Assembly (NCBI RefSeq): GCF_021190955.1
Contig: NZ_JAIOAO010000002.1
Span: 186,001-250,000 of the forward strand
DNA length: 64,000 nucleotides
Direction of reading: 5' to 3'
From: Parachryseolinea silvisoli
GTDB lineage: Bacteria; Bacteroidota; Bacteroidia; Cytophagales; Cyclobacteriaceae
Each line of letters starts with the position of its first letter. Position 1 is the stretch's first letter. Positions 51,457 to 60,678 of the stretch are shown here, piece by piece. The notes beneath the pieces were generated by a model. It ran no database searches. It was not told the DNA's origin and saw only the letters and a program-made list of their open reading frames with translations. The position numbers were made by a program, and so were the translations under genes.

Positions 51457-54030
51457 TTATTGAAGATCCAGCGCATATACGGCCAGGCCATACGGCGATA
51501 ACGAGACATCCACGGTTGGGCCACTCGCTACGGACTGCCCACCGGGCACCGCTGTCAGGGCCTTTACCCGCACGCCGGGCTTCCACTTGTCTACGTGTAT
51601 CGCCACCGGTGCTTGCACCGCTATAGGCTGATCATTCAATAGTATGACAAACAAGCGATTTTTGGAAGCAGAATATGCTGTTATGTATTCCACAGACGGA
51701 TTGTCGCACACGATCAGCCCCGGCCGGATCACCAGGTCGGCTAAATCTCCATAAATGGTACCCGGCGCAAAACCGTAGCTTTGGTGCGGGCCGACCTTCG
51801 GTGTCACAAAGCCGCGCGGAAAGGTAATGTCACCGGCGGAACGCAGTTGCACCTCTGCCAACAGGTAGTCCGTGATCCATCCGATCTGCCACCAGGCATG
51901 GTGCGGATACGGCCCCGCGCCCTTGTTCATGGCATACCAGTAATACGACGCCACGCTTGTGGCAGAATCAACGAAGGCATCACGGCCGATGGCTGCCGCA
52001 CGGGCCATATCAATAAACAGTGAGTCCTGCGTCAGTTGAAACGCCCGCACAAATAAGCCCGCATGGCTGGCCAGTTGTATCGGCCCCTGCCGCTGTGCAG
52101 AGCCCATAATGCCGCCGTGCTCAAAGCTCAACCCAGCCTGTGAAATCTCCCAATCTTCGCGGGAGGTGCCGTATACAGTCTTCGGCTGCCGGCTGGGAAT
52201 GGGATGCGTATAAATAGACGTAGTATAGATCCGGGCCGTTTTCAAGGCCGCTTCCAGGTACTCCTTCTTGCTTGTAATATCGTATAGGTCCAGCAGTGCC
52301 TGTGCCGATTGTGCTGTAGCAAAGTCCGGCGCATACCGCGCATCACCACATACACCAATAAAATGTCCCTTCTCTACACCCTGCCGTATAAACCACGCCG
52401 CACCTTTCTCGGCTGCCGCCAGGTATTTGGGATCTTTCAAAATGCGATGTGCCACCATCAATCCATAGAAGGTTGGCCGCAGATCGTCAATATCCTGAAA
52501 CAACGGTTCCTTCGTATTCTGATCATACGCCACCTTCCAACTGCCATCCGGTTGTTGCCACTTCAACAATAGCTCGGCGCCCAGGCGCAACCGCTCCAAC
52601 AATACTTTGTGATCAGGCTCAAACAGCAAAATGTTCCCGTCGTCTAACATGGTGTAGTATGTCAGGCTCACCGGCTCTACAAACTCACCCCATTCTTCCA
52701 CGAACACTTTGCGTTTGGCGAGATAGTATTGCCCCATGGCAGCACCTTGAAAGAACCCGGGTGTGGTTTGTTGTTGCGCCAGCTTGAAGTTAAGAGCATA
52801 GGGCAATACGTTTTTCTGCAACGCCGGATCGCCGGTAGCCCGGGCCAGCATCCACATCGCACCGTAGTCCGAATTTTTGATGGCATCGCCCTGCGAACCC
52901 ACGACACCACCGAGATAGGATTGCCCGCCGATCTGTCTGCCTTCAAACGACTCCACGTGCCACATCGAAGTTTTTGTATCCGTCAGGTAACGGTACATGG
53001 CTTCGATGCGATGTGTCAGCGACTGTTTGTTCTGACGCAGCGCCAGCGTTTCTTTAAATTGATATATATCGTTGGCGGTATGTTTCACCTGGTCATACCA
53101 CGTACCGTGGCGCAAACTATAACGAAAGGCAAACTTTACCGTATCACCGGCTTGCAGATGCGAGGGCTTCTGGCCCAATACCGGATAATAAAGTGAAGGT
53201 GATAAAGCGCCTGCACGGTTGCGGTGGGACAAGCCGATGTGCCAGTCCTCGTGCGTGATGTGATCGTGTGCCCACGGATCGCGGCCCAACCCCGGACGGG
53301 GTATCACTGCCAGCGACACCGACTGCTTCGTATCGACAATCGCCGCCAGGGTACTGGCACAACGCTCGCGATAGATCACTGGCAAGGCCGGCACGCCTTG
53401 CCCGTACGCATACGCCCGGACAAAATCGGGCTGAACCGAGTCGCCCTGGAAATACCCCGGCACCGTGGCCCACGCCATGTCAGCCTCCGGCACCGTCGCC
53501 AACGCAGGCGTAGCAAAGGAATAATACCCCGGTTTCTTCACGACACACTGGTGCTCTACAATCACGTCGTTTGGAAACCGTTCATCCAATGCCCATGATG
53601 CCGAGATGCTGGCCCATGCATTGTCAACGGTAAATACCAGGCGCCTGCCGTCGGCCTTCACATCCGACGGATATCCTGTAACCGCTTCACCCGCCGTATT
53701 TAACGATACCGGCGACGTAGCATCTTTCCAAAAAGCCTGCTGATATCTATATACCGGCTCGGGAAATGGTACACCCGTATTTGTTTTAAACACGGTCGGT
53801 GTACTATCCGGCTTCTGCTCGCTGTAAAGTAATGTATAACTTCCCTCCGGCTTGCCCACTTCCTGCCAGGCGCCTCCCACACGTACCCGCACACCGGTGG
53901 CGTGCCAGCCGTCCGCCTCTTGCTTCCAGTGAAGCTGCAGCCGGTCATTGGTAAGGCTTACATCCTTTTGTTTACAGGCCGCCACGCCGAGCACGGCGAT
54001 TAAAACGCTTATTGATATACTTCTGCTCAT
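51457..54030 (-). CDS. PUL lipoprotein with (alpha/alpha)-barrel-like and beta-sandwich domains
   Basis: 857 residues from the ATG at 54030. A lipoprotein signal ends LGVAAC near residue 18. Residues 20-310 are beta-rich. Residues 320-690 look like an (alpha/alpha) toroid with repeated helix pairs (FATAQSAQALLDLYDITSKK and KYLAAAEKGAAWFIRQG). A C-terminal beta-sandwich (KNRLFVILLNDQPIAV to VDVSLSPYGLAVYAL) closes the chain. No named glycosidase, lyase or epimerase signature could be verified, so the catalytic role is open. It is the sixth gene of the operon, 1 bp from the FAD oxidoreductase gene. Confidence 0.75.
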   Translation of the reverse strand: MSRSISISVLIAVLGVAACKQKDVSLTNDRLQLHWKQEADGWHATGVRVRVGGAWQEVGKPEGSYTLLYSEQKPDSTPTVFKTNTGVPFPEPVYRYQQAFWKDATSPVSLNTAGEAVTGYPSDVKADGRRLVFTVDNAWASISASWALDERFPNDVIVEHQCVVKKPGYYSFATPALATVPEADMAWATVPGYFQGDSVQPDFVRAYAYGQGVPALPVIYRERCASTLAAIVDTKQSVSLAVIPRPGLGRDPWAHDHITHEDWHIGLSHRNRAGALSPSLYYPVLGQKPSHLQAGDTVKFAFRYSLRHGTWYDQVKHTANDIYQFKETLALRQNKQSLTHRIEAMYRYLTDTKTSMWHVESFEGRQIGGQSYLGGVVGSQGDAIKNSDYGAMWMLARATGDPALQKNVLPYALNFKLAQQQTTPGFFQGAAMGQYYLAKRKVFVEEWGEFVEPVSLTYYTMLDDGNILLFEPDHKVLLERLRLGAELLLKWQQPDGSWKVAYDQNTKEPLFQDIDDLRPTFYGLMVAHRILKDPKYLAAAEKGAAWFIRQGVEKGHFIGVCGDARYAPDFATAQSAQALLDLYDITSKKEYLEAALKTARIYTTSIYTHPIPSRQPKTVYGTSREDWEISQAGLSFEHGGIMGSAQRQGPIQLASHAGLFVRAFQLTQDSLFIDMARAAAIGRDAFVDSATSVASYYWYAMNKGAGPYPHHAWWQIGWITDYLLAEVQLRSAGDITFPRGFVTPKVGPHQSYGFAPGTIYGDLADLVIRPGLIVCDNPSVEYITAYSASKNRLFVILLNDQPIAVQAPVAIHVDKWKPGVRVKALTAVPGGQSVASGPTVDVSLSPYGLAVYALDLQ

Positions 54031-54031
54031 G

Positions 54032-56308
54032 TCAATATTCATAACAAAGTACTTCAAATACCGCCGCCGGGACTTCCGCCGACGGATGTGCTACCGTTAA
54101 AGTCAGCGAGCGCGTTGTCACCGGCTCGTTGAATCGGATCACGTTCTGTGTCTGGTAATTTCCTTCACAATGATACACTACCGTCCCTCGCTCATCACGC
54201 AACGTATACCGACGCACGCAGAACGGCATCACGTTCTCGGGGTGGCCCATCAACACCGTCTCCATGGGGTGATCAAAGTCCGTATCAAATTTTAACACCA
54301 CCGTACGAATGGTGCGCGGGCCGTCCCACGTCAGGGTTAGTACGGGCTCAGCATCTTTACTGTCCGCCACCCAGGCATTGGGGCCGTCCACCGGCCGTGC
54401 CATGCCGTTTCGAATATTCTCCGCACCAAAGCACGTCAACGGCTGTGACAACCGCAGCGCTACATTCTGCCCCAATGGGCGTCTTTGCGGGCACCAGAAC
54501 TCAAACGTCTCCATACCAATGTCATCGGGTGGCGTTTGTTTACCATAATTAGACACGGCTTCGTTGATGTGGTTAAACACTGACAACATTCCCGTCACAC
54601 GTTGCGAAGAGAACGGCACTTTCACCAACGGGTTTTTTCGGAACACAATAAACGCATACGCAGTATCCGGAAGCTCAACATCAAATACCAGGTCAACACA
54701 GTTCTTACCGGCGGCCAGCTCCTTGCGCACCGTGGCCAGTGTTACATCGGGTGTATAATTACCGGCTTTGCTACTTACGCGTAACTCCACTTCCAATGTA
54801 GCAGGCTCCTCCGCATAGGCATGAAAGGATATACCGGGCATCGGCCCTGCCGGCAATGGCAACATTTGCGCCACGGCGGGACTCAGCGGCCGCAGCTCAC
54901 CTTCCGGAAATGCCTGTAGCGCCAGCGTGCTCGACGCATGAAGGGACGCATCGTTCACCAGGTTCTTTTTATCATGCAGGCGCAAACGCGGCAAATGTTG
55001 TCCACGCACCATTAACCGCTGCTGAAGCTCCGGCACCAAACCTTTCGCTAACAATTCGGCAGGCAAGACACTGTACTGCTTACACACCACCGCTGCCATG
55101 CCGACCGCCTGGCCACCGTAGGCACTTGTGCCCATCACACGCGACGAACCAAATGCCACGTGACTGACGCTGATGATACGACCGGCCAGAAACAGGTTTT
55201 TTACATTGCGGCTATAATAACTGCGATACGGCAGGTCATAAATACCCTTCGCATGCCATTGATTACACCCTGGCCGCTCGCTAAACACACCGTCCGCAGG
55301 ATGCAAGTCAATCGACCAGCCGCCAAACGCCACGGCATCATCGTGCGGTCGCTGCTCGACAATATCTTGCTGCGTTAAAATATAGTCACCTTCAAACCGA
55401 CGGCTCTCCCGTTTGCCCGGAATCGTACCCACCCACTCAAGCGTCAGATTGCGCGCCTCGGGAAATTTGCCGGAGTTCTTGATATAATTCCACACACCAT
55501 AGATCACCCTCCACAGCTCCCACTTGATCGTCTCCGTTTCGTGTACGGTATCCAGCCGGCCACCATACTCCACCCACCAAAGGTTACAGCCATATTCTTT
55601 TGCATTGAACTTACGGTACCGTGGAATCTGCGTGATGTCATGCAGCGCATAAGCCGGAGCTACAAAGTCAACAGGCTTGCCCACGTCCTTACTATAAAAG
55701 TAGAGCGAATGCCCCAGCAGCTCACCATACTCTTTCTCCGGTGCAAATCGTTCATTAAACTCTTCCCGGGTCTCTGCGCCCATGCGAAATGCCGCGCCCG
55801 CCAGAAAGCCCACAACACCGTCACCCGATGCATCACAAAACAGCGGTGCCCTCAACACATACTCGGTCGAGTTCTGACTACAAAAGGCCCGCACCGACGC
55901 AATCGCATCGCCGGCCTTGGTCACTTCCATGACGGCCGTATTCAACAACAGCGTAATATTCGGCTCCGTTACTACTTTATCGAGCAACACCGTATCAAAG
56001 ATCACAGCGTTACCTTCGGGATTCCGGTACATATTCTCCACGAGGATCTCGTCGATCACACCGCCTTCACGCGACCATCGGTTGTTATTCCCCATGTGCG
56101 ACGTCGCGCCCAACACCCACAGCCGCACTTCACTGGAAGCATTGCCTCCCAGCACCGGCCTATCTTGCACGAGGATTACCTTCAGGCCTTCCCGTGCCGC
56201 CGTAATGGCACAACAGGTACCCGACAAACCTCCGCCTACAATCACCAGGTCCGCCGACAGCACATCTTGCCGCAGCGACCTGGACGCTATACTTTCCGAT
56301 ACAATCAT
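54032..56308 (-). CDS. FAD-dependent oxidoreductase with C-terminal discoidin-like domain
   Basis: 758 residues with no signal peptide, so cytoplasmic unless exported otherwise. The FAD-binding domain starts ADLVIVGGGLSGTCCAITAA near residue 20 and continues VLGGNASSEVRLWVLGATSH, with a redox-family pattern like FAD_oxidored proteins. Residues 600-758 resemble an F5/8-type (discoidin) carbohydrate-binding fold (WVADSKDAEPVLTLTWDG, TRSLTLTVAHPS). A sugar or glycoside oxidation step in glycan breakdown is plausible. It sits between GH2 (15 bp) and the lipoprotein (1 bp). Confidence 0.85.
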   Translation of the reverse strand: MIVSESIASRSLRQDVLSADLVIVGGGLSGTCCAITAAREGLKVILVQDRPVLGGNASSEVRLWVLGATSHMGNNNRWSREGGVIDEILVENMYRNPEGNAVIFDTVLLDKVVTEPNITLLLNTAVMEVTKAGDAIASVRAFCSQNSTEYVLRAPLFCDASGDGVVGFLAGAAFRMGAETREEFNERFAPEKEYGELLGHSLYFYSKDVGKPVDFVAPAYALHDITQIPRYRKFNAKEYGCNLWWVEYGGRLDTVHETETIKWELWRVIYGVWNYIKNSGKFPEARNLTLEWVGTIPGKRESRRFEGDYILTQQDIVEQRPHDDAVAFGGWSIDLHPADGVFSERPGCNQWHAKGIYDLPYRSYYSRNVKNLFLAGRIISVSHVAFGSSRVMGTSAYGGQAVGMAAVVCKQYSVLPAELLAKGLVPELQQRLMVRGQHLPRLRLHDKKNLVNDASLHASSTLALQAFPEGELRPLSPAVAQMLPLPAGPMPGISFHAYAEEPATLEVELRVSSKAGNYTPDVTLATVRKELAAGKNCVDLVFDVELPDTAYAFIVFRKNPLVKVPFSSQRVTGMLSVFNHINEAVSNYGKQTPPDDIGMETFEFWCPQRRPLGQNVALRLSQPLTCFGAENIRNGMARPVDGPNAWVADSKDAEPVLTLTWDGPRTIRTVVLKFDTDFDHPMETVLMGHPENVMPFCVRRYTLRDERGTVVYHCEGNYQTQNVIRFNEPVTTRSLTLTVAHPSAEVPAAVFEVLCYEY

Positions 56309-56323
56309 GTTACCGTTGAACGT

Positions 56324-58309
56324 TTAAGGATGAATGGATTTCTTAACCACGACAAAGCCACCCGGCTTCACCAGACTCACATCGGCCGCACCCGGTGCAA
56401 CCTCCAGGGTAAGCGTCTTGCTTTCGCCCGGCTTTAACATGTCAATCTTGGCAGACTTACCGCCGCATTGCACGGTATAGTTGCGCAGCGTATAGCGCGG
56501 AAAATCGTTGCGTGCTGTGACCGTAACCGCCACTTGCTTATCCGACACTTTTACCGCGAGGGTGGCCGGCGCAAATTCTTCCTGCCATGTCAGGTACATA
56601 CCCCGTAGGTCGCGCTCCGGCGAGATTAGGCCCCACGGCCGGTAGCCATTGGGATTGGTGCCGGGGAAACGACTCATATAATCGTTAAACGTCCAGACCG
56701 ACGCGCCCACCAGGAAATCGCACTGCCGAAAATCCTGCATAGCCTTCTGCAAATGGCGCACGCGGTCTCCTTCATCCTTGACACCATCGGTGCGTAGGCC
56801 GAACTCGCTTATATATACCGGCTTGTTCGGATATAAGGCATGGATATGCTTTAAGTTCTTTAAATGGTCGCCATAGATATTGGCGCTCACAAAGTCCACA
56901 TATTGCGACGCCTCATCTTCCGGCTTCTGAATGATGTCGCGAAACACAAACATGCTGGCAAACGTCACGAGCCGCGAAGCATCGATCGACTTGACATAGG
57001 CGTACATATCTTTTGTCCAGGCCTGTCCTTCGGGCTTATGGGAGTGATATTCGTTCCCCACGCTCCACGCAATCACCGAGGGATGGTTCCAATCGCGTTC
57101 CATCATCTCGCGCATTTGCGCCTGGTACCGCGCGCGCATGGTTGGATCTGCCATTTGCTTCGGCGTCAACTGCCAGTTGCCCGCTTCGGCAATGATCAGC
57201 AGACCGTGGGCATCTGCCCAATCCAGCAACTGGGTCGACACGGGATAGTGGCTGATCCGCGACAGCTCCATGCTACCATTCTTCATCAATGTCAGATCTT
57301 TCTCCAATACGGTTGTCGGGTCCATCGAGCCATAGCCCGGATAGTCGAGCGGCCGGTTGCCGCCACCCATGCGAATAGGCTCTCCGTTCAATAACAACTG
57401 TGTGCCTTGCACGGCCACCTGGCGAATGCCAAACATGCGCGACAAGGTATCCGCACCAGTCACCACCTCGGCCTTATACAACACGGGATCGTCGGGATAC
57501 CACAACTTCACTTCCTTCGCAGGCACCACAGCCTCTGCCTGCACAACCGTTGTCGCGCCCGCCGGTATCTCCGGCACCTTTACCGCGATCCTGACCGGCA
57601 CCTTATCGCCCCCGCGATACAACGTCACGTGCACGGCCGGTTTCGCTGCGCGACCGCTGGCATTCCTCACGTGCACGGCCAACGATACTTTCGCCGTCTT
57701 CTTGACCAGGTCCGGGTCGGCTGTGATTTTTACATTCTGTACATATACTTCCGGCCGCACAACGACATATACTTCCCGTGTAATGCCGCCGTAGTTAATC
57801 CACGGAAAGAGCTGGCCTGTATTTTCATCCGTATCCGGAATACGCGTCTTCGCGCCGGGAATCGTTGTTGTATCCCAGGCATTGTTCACTTGTAACGCCA
57901 GTGTATTCTCACCCTTCAGTGCCTCCGTAATATCCAATTCGAATGGTGTGTAACCACCCTCGTGTCCGCCTACCTTCTGACCGTTCAGCCATGCCTGGGC
58001 TTTATAAAACACCGCCTCAAACCGCAGGTATGCGCGATGCCCTGCCGGTATGGCAGCGTGTTGAAATTTCTTTATATACCATGCCGTGCCGGTATAGAGC
58101 ATATACCGTGGGTCGACGGATAAACAATGTGGCACCGTTACCTTGTCCCACCGGGTCAACGGAAAATTGGGTCTATACCATGCGTGAGCTTCCCCCACCT
58201 GTACCGGGTCCAGCGCAAAGCTCCACTCGCCGTGCAAGGCAGTGCGCTGTTGGGCCAGCAGACAAACCGGTAGACAACAAAAGACGATCAATAAATACCT
58301 AAGCTTCAT
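56324..58309 (-). CDS. Glycoside hydrolase family 2 enzyme (beta-glucuronidase/galactosidase-like)
   Basis: 661 residues. Signal peptide ending VCLLAQQ near residue 20. Domains: sugar-binding jelly roll about 22-170 (GEWSFALDPV ... WLNGQKVGGHEGGYTPFELD), Ig-like about 180-280, TIM barrel about 285-590. The acid/base glutamate is in VIAWSVGNEYHS near residue 418 and the nucleophile in PVYISEFGLR near residue 504. Substrate within GH2 is undecided. The stop is 15 bp before the FAD oxidoreductase start, and the start overlaps the esterase gene by 4 bp. Confidence 0.92.
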   Translation of the reverse strand: MKLRYLLIVFCCLPVCLLAQQRTALHGEWSFALDPVQVGEAHAWYRPNFPLTRWDKVTVPHCLSVDPRYMLYTGTAWYIKKFQHAAIPAGHRAYLRFEAVFYKAQAWLNGQKVGGHEGGYTPFELDITEALKGENTLALQVNNAWDTTTIPGAKTRIPDTDENTGQLFPWINYGGITREVYVVVRPEVYVQNVKITADPDLVKKTAKVSLAVHVRNASGRAAKPAVHVTLYRGGDKVPVRIAVKVPEIPAGATTVVQAEAVVPAKEVKLWYPDDPVLYKAEVVTGADTLSRMFGIRQVAVQGTQLLLNGEPIRMGGGNRPLDYPGYGSMDPTTVLEKDLTLMKNGSMELSRISHYPVSTQLLDWADAHGLLIIAEAGNWQLTPKQMADPTMRARYQAQMREMMERDWNHPSVIAWSVGNEYHSHKPEGQAWTKDMYAYVKSIDASRLVTFASMFVFRDIIQKPEDEASQYVDFVSANIYGDHLKNLKHIHALYPNKPVYISEFGLRTDGVKDEGDRVRHLQKAMQDFRQCDFLVGASVWTFNDYMSRFPGTNPNGYRPWGLISPERDLRGMYLTWQEEFAPATLAVKVSDKQVAVTVTARNDFPRYTLRNYTVQCGGKSAKIDMLKPGESKTLTLEVAPGAADVSLVKPGGFVVVKKSIHP

Positions 58310-59130
58310 GGACGATAATTGTTTACGAGGGCCTCCGCGACCGCGGTGCCGATATGATTTAAACCTGTTTGATTATAATGAATGGCGTCATGCATCCATC
58401 CCTTGTCTGCAAAAGATGTGGTGCCGCGGTACACAATCCGTGTATGGCGATCCGCGGCAGCCACTGCCTCTTGTTCCTGGCGAACGGCGTCAAAGCCGGC
58501 CCGCGGATGACCGGTATAATACCCGGTCTGCACGATATAAAAAGGAAGCTCTTTCCCAAACGCTTCGCGAAACCTGGCAATAACACTTTCCAATGCTTGC
58601 CGGTAGCGTTCGGCCGTAAGCTTCCCGTCGTTGATAGCGTTCGCATCGCGTTCACCCTGCACCCAGATGATCCCCTGCAGGTGTTTACCCGTTTTCCGCT
58701 CCGCGGCCTGTACCTTCTGAAGGGCCAACGGCATCAATAGCAAACGCCCCCGCACATCCCACGTGCCATAGTCGCCAAGCTCTGCCAACTGGTGACACGA
58801 GCTGCCACCCCGGGCGGCCGCGATCAACACCACCGGTTTACCGGTACGCCGATATAACGTTTCCGCCAGTGCCGGCGCCAGGCTGCCGGTATGCGCACGT
58901 TGAAAATGCAGCTCGTCTTTCCCAAACGGATCTTTCAACGCCACCAACACATCCCGGGTCGCGACATATTCCCACGCCGCACCGGCGGAGCAAACGGGGG
59001 ACAAGGCGCTATCACCCTGCCCCACCGCATTGCTTTGGCCTGCCAGCAGGTATAGCTGCAGGTCCTGGGCATAGCCCAACCCTACCATATGTAATACCCA
59101 AAGTGTGAAAAGTATCCGCATTCGCCGCAC
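58306..59130 (-). CDS. SASA/CE6-type carbohydrate acetylesterase
   Basis: 274 residues with a signal peptide ending HMVGLGYAQ near residue 21. The nucleophile serine is in LYLLAGQSNAVGQGDSA near residue 31, and the Asp-His pair is in MHDAIHYNQTGLNHIG near residue 252. Such enzymes remove acetyl groups from glycans (sialate O-acetylesterase or xylan esterase folds). It likely removes substituents before GH2 acts. Its start is 3 bp after the SusD stop. The second ATG (MRILF) at 59121 is an alternative start. Confidence 0.9.
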   Translation of the reverse strand: MRRMRILFTLWVLHMVGLGYAQDLQLYLLAGQSNAVGQGDSALSPVCSAGAAWEYVATRDVLVALKDPFGKDELHFQRAHTGSLAPALAETLYRRTGKPVVLIAAARGGSSCHQLAELGDYGTWDVRGRLLLMPLALQKVQAAERKTGKHLQGIIWVQGERDANAINDGKLTAERYRQALESVIARFREAFGKELPFYIVQTGYYTGHPRAGFDAVRQEQEAVAAADRHTRIVYRGTTSFADKGWMHDAIHYNQTGLNHIGTAVAEALVNNYRP

Positions 59131-59133
59131 CCG

Positions 59134-60645
59134 TTATTTCCAGGGATCGTTTTGCTCCAATAGCGTATTGGCATTGATCTCATCTTGTGGGATCGGGAAA
59201 TACCGGTGCCTGGCCGCCGGATGTCGCTCGCCATAGACACTGTTGACCGCAGCCGGTATCACCTCCAGGAACGTATCGGTACGCGTCAGGTCGTACCAAC
59301 GGTCACCCTCGGCGAAAAACTCCCACGAACGCTCCTGCAATACCGCGTCAATAAAGTCAGGCAAGCTCATACCCGCAGGCAGATCATCGATCATGGCCCG
59401 TTCGCGAACTGCATTGATATAGTCATACGCCTTTTGCGTGGCCCCCTGTTGATTGCGTGCCTCGGCTTCCGCCGCCATGAGGTATACATCCGCCATGCGC
59501 AAAATCGGAATATTGTTGGTCGTGGCACCCGTCGGCGATACAGGGTCCTGGTATTTCTTTACCAATACAGCATCCTTGGTAATGGGCGTAATGTCCTTTT
59601 GGCGTACCACTGCGCCATTTGACTTCACGAACATCGTGTCCAGCATGCCTCGCCGGCGGTCCTTCGGATCGAACGAGTTAAAGAAAGCCTGGTAGGCAAA
59701 GAAAGAGCCATAGGTAGTCTTACCATACGCGGGCGCTGCATTGCCCGGAGGGCCACAGAGACCGGTCATCTGGTGCGACTTCGATGATGTGGATCCCGAC
59801 ACCGAATTGATCGACTCTGCTTCGTACGCAAAGATATTTTCTACCCGTGCAATATCTTCTTTCGTCACATCGTATATATCCCGTACACTATCCATCAGGG
59901 TAAGATAGCCATTCGTCATAACAGCCTCAGATTTTGCCAGGGACGTGGCCCAGTCTTCGTTATACAAAGCCGCCTTTGCATACAGCGCCAACGCAGCCTG
60001 TTTAGAAGGACGCCCCTTCACCAACCCCGCCGAATGCTCGGGCAACCTGGCCACCGCCGAATCCAGGTCGCTATAAATTTGTTTATACACATCGGCCCTG
60101 GCGCTTTTGCCCACATAGGCATTGGCCTCCACGTCGCTGGCCTTCGTCTTCACCACGACATCACCAAAGTTTTTAGTAACCGTCCAGTGGTAAAAGGCCC
60201 GGAGGAAATACGCCTCGCCAATAATTTCTTTCTTTCGTGCGGCGTCCATTTGTGTGCTCTGCACCCGCTCGATCACCCAGTTGCATTTCTCAATACCGTC
60301 ATAGGACGATGCCCAGATTTGCTGCGGCGATTCGTTCACGCGACCCGCCGTGCGCTGTGCTGTATAGCTGGCGTCGTACGAGAACAACGTCAGCGAATTG
60401 CGCGACACCGCGATGCGCGGATACGTCTGATCGGCGCTCAAGTCCGACGCCAACAGGGCCGCCGGCCCGCCGTACATATCCGAAATAGGATCATAGGCGG
60501 CAGCAATGGCCGCCTCGGCATCCGACGCCGTCTTATAAAAATTCTCCGTATAGATGGAAGAATAAACTTCTTCTTCCAGCTCACACGACACGAGCGCCAG
60601 CGCTACGCTGCCGGTAAGAAGAAAAGCTTTGAGAATATTGTTCAT
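59134..60645 (-). CDS. SusD/RagB outer-membrane lipoprotein, second pair (PUL)
   Basis: 503 residues with a lipoprotein signal ending LALVSC near residue 21. RagB-type landmarks are present: FYKTASDAEAAIAAAYDPI near residue 37, EIIGEAYFLRAFYHWTV near residue 140 and the C-terminal RSWEFFAEGDRWYDLTRTD near residue 445. It binds the target glycan at the cell surface with the SusC partner. It is the second gene of the operon, 33 bp after susC. Confidence 0.95.
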   Translation of the reverse strand: MNNILKAFLLTGSVALALVSCELEEEVYSSIYTENFYKTASDAEAAIAAAYDPISDMYGGPAALLASDLSADQTYPRIAVSRNSLTLFSYDASYTAQRTAGRVNESPQQIWASSYDGIEKCNWVIERVQSTQMDAARKKEIIGEAYFLRAFYHWTVTKNFGDVVVKTKASDVEANAYVGKSARADVYKQIYSDLDSAVARLPEHSAGLVKGRPSKQAALALYAKAALYNEDWATSLAKSEAVMTNGYLTLMDSVRDIYDVTKEDIARVENIFAYEAESINSVSGSTSSKSHQMTGLCGPPGNAAPAYGKTTYGSFFAYQAFFNSFDPKDRRRGMLDTMFVKSNGAVVRQKDITPITKDAVLVKKYQDPVSPTGATTNNIPILRMADVYLMAAEAEARNQQGATQKAYDYINAVRERAMIDDLPAGMSLPDFIDAVLQERSWEFFAEGDRWYDLTRTDTFLEVIPAAVNSVYGERHPAARHRYFPIPQDEINANTLLEQNDPWK

Positions 60646-60678
60646 ATAGCCTTTATTGAATGTTCTGGTTTCTTTCGA

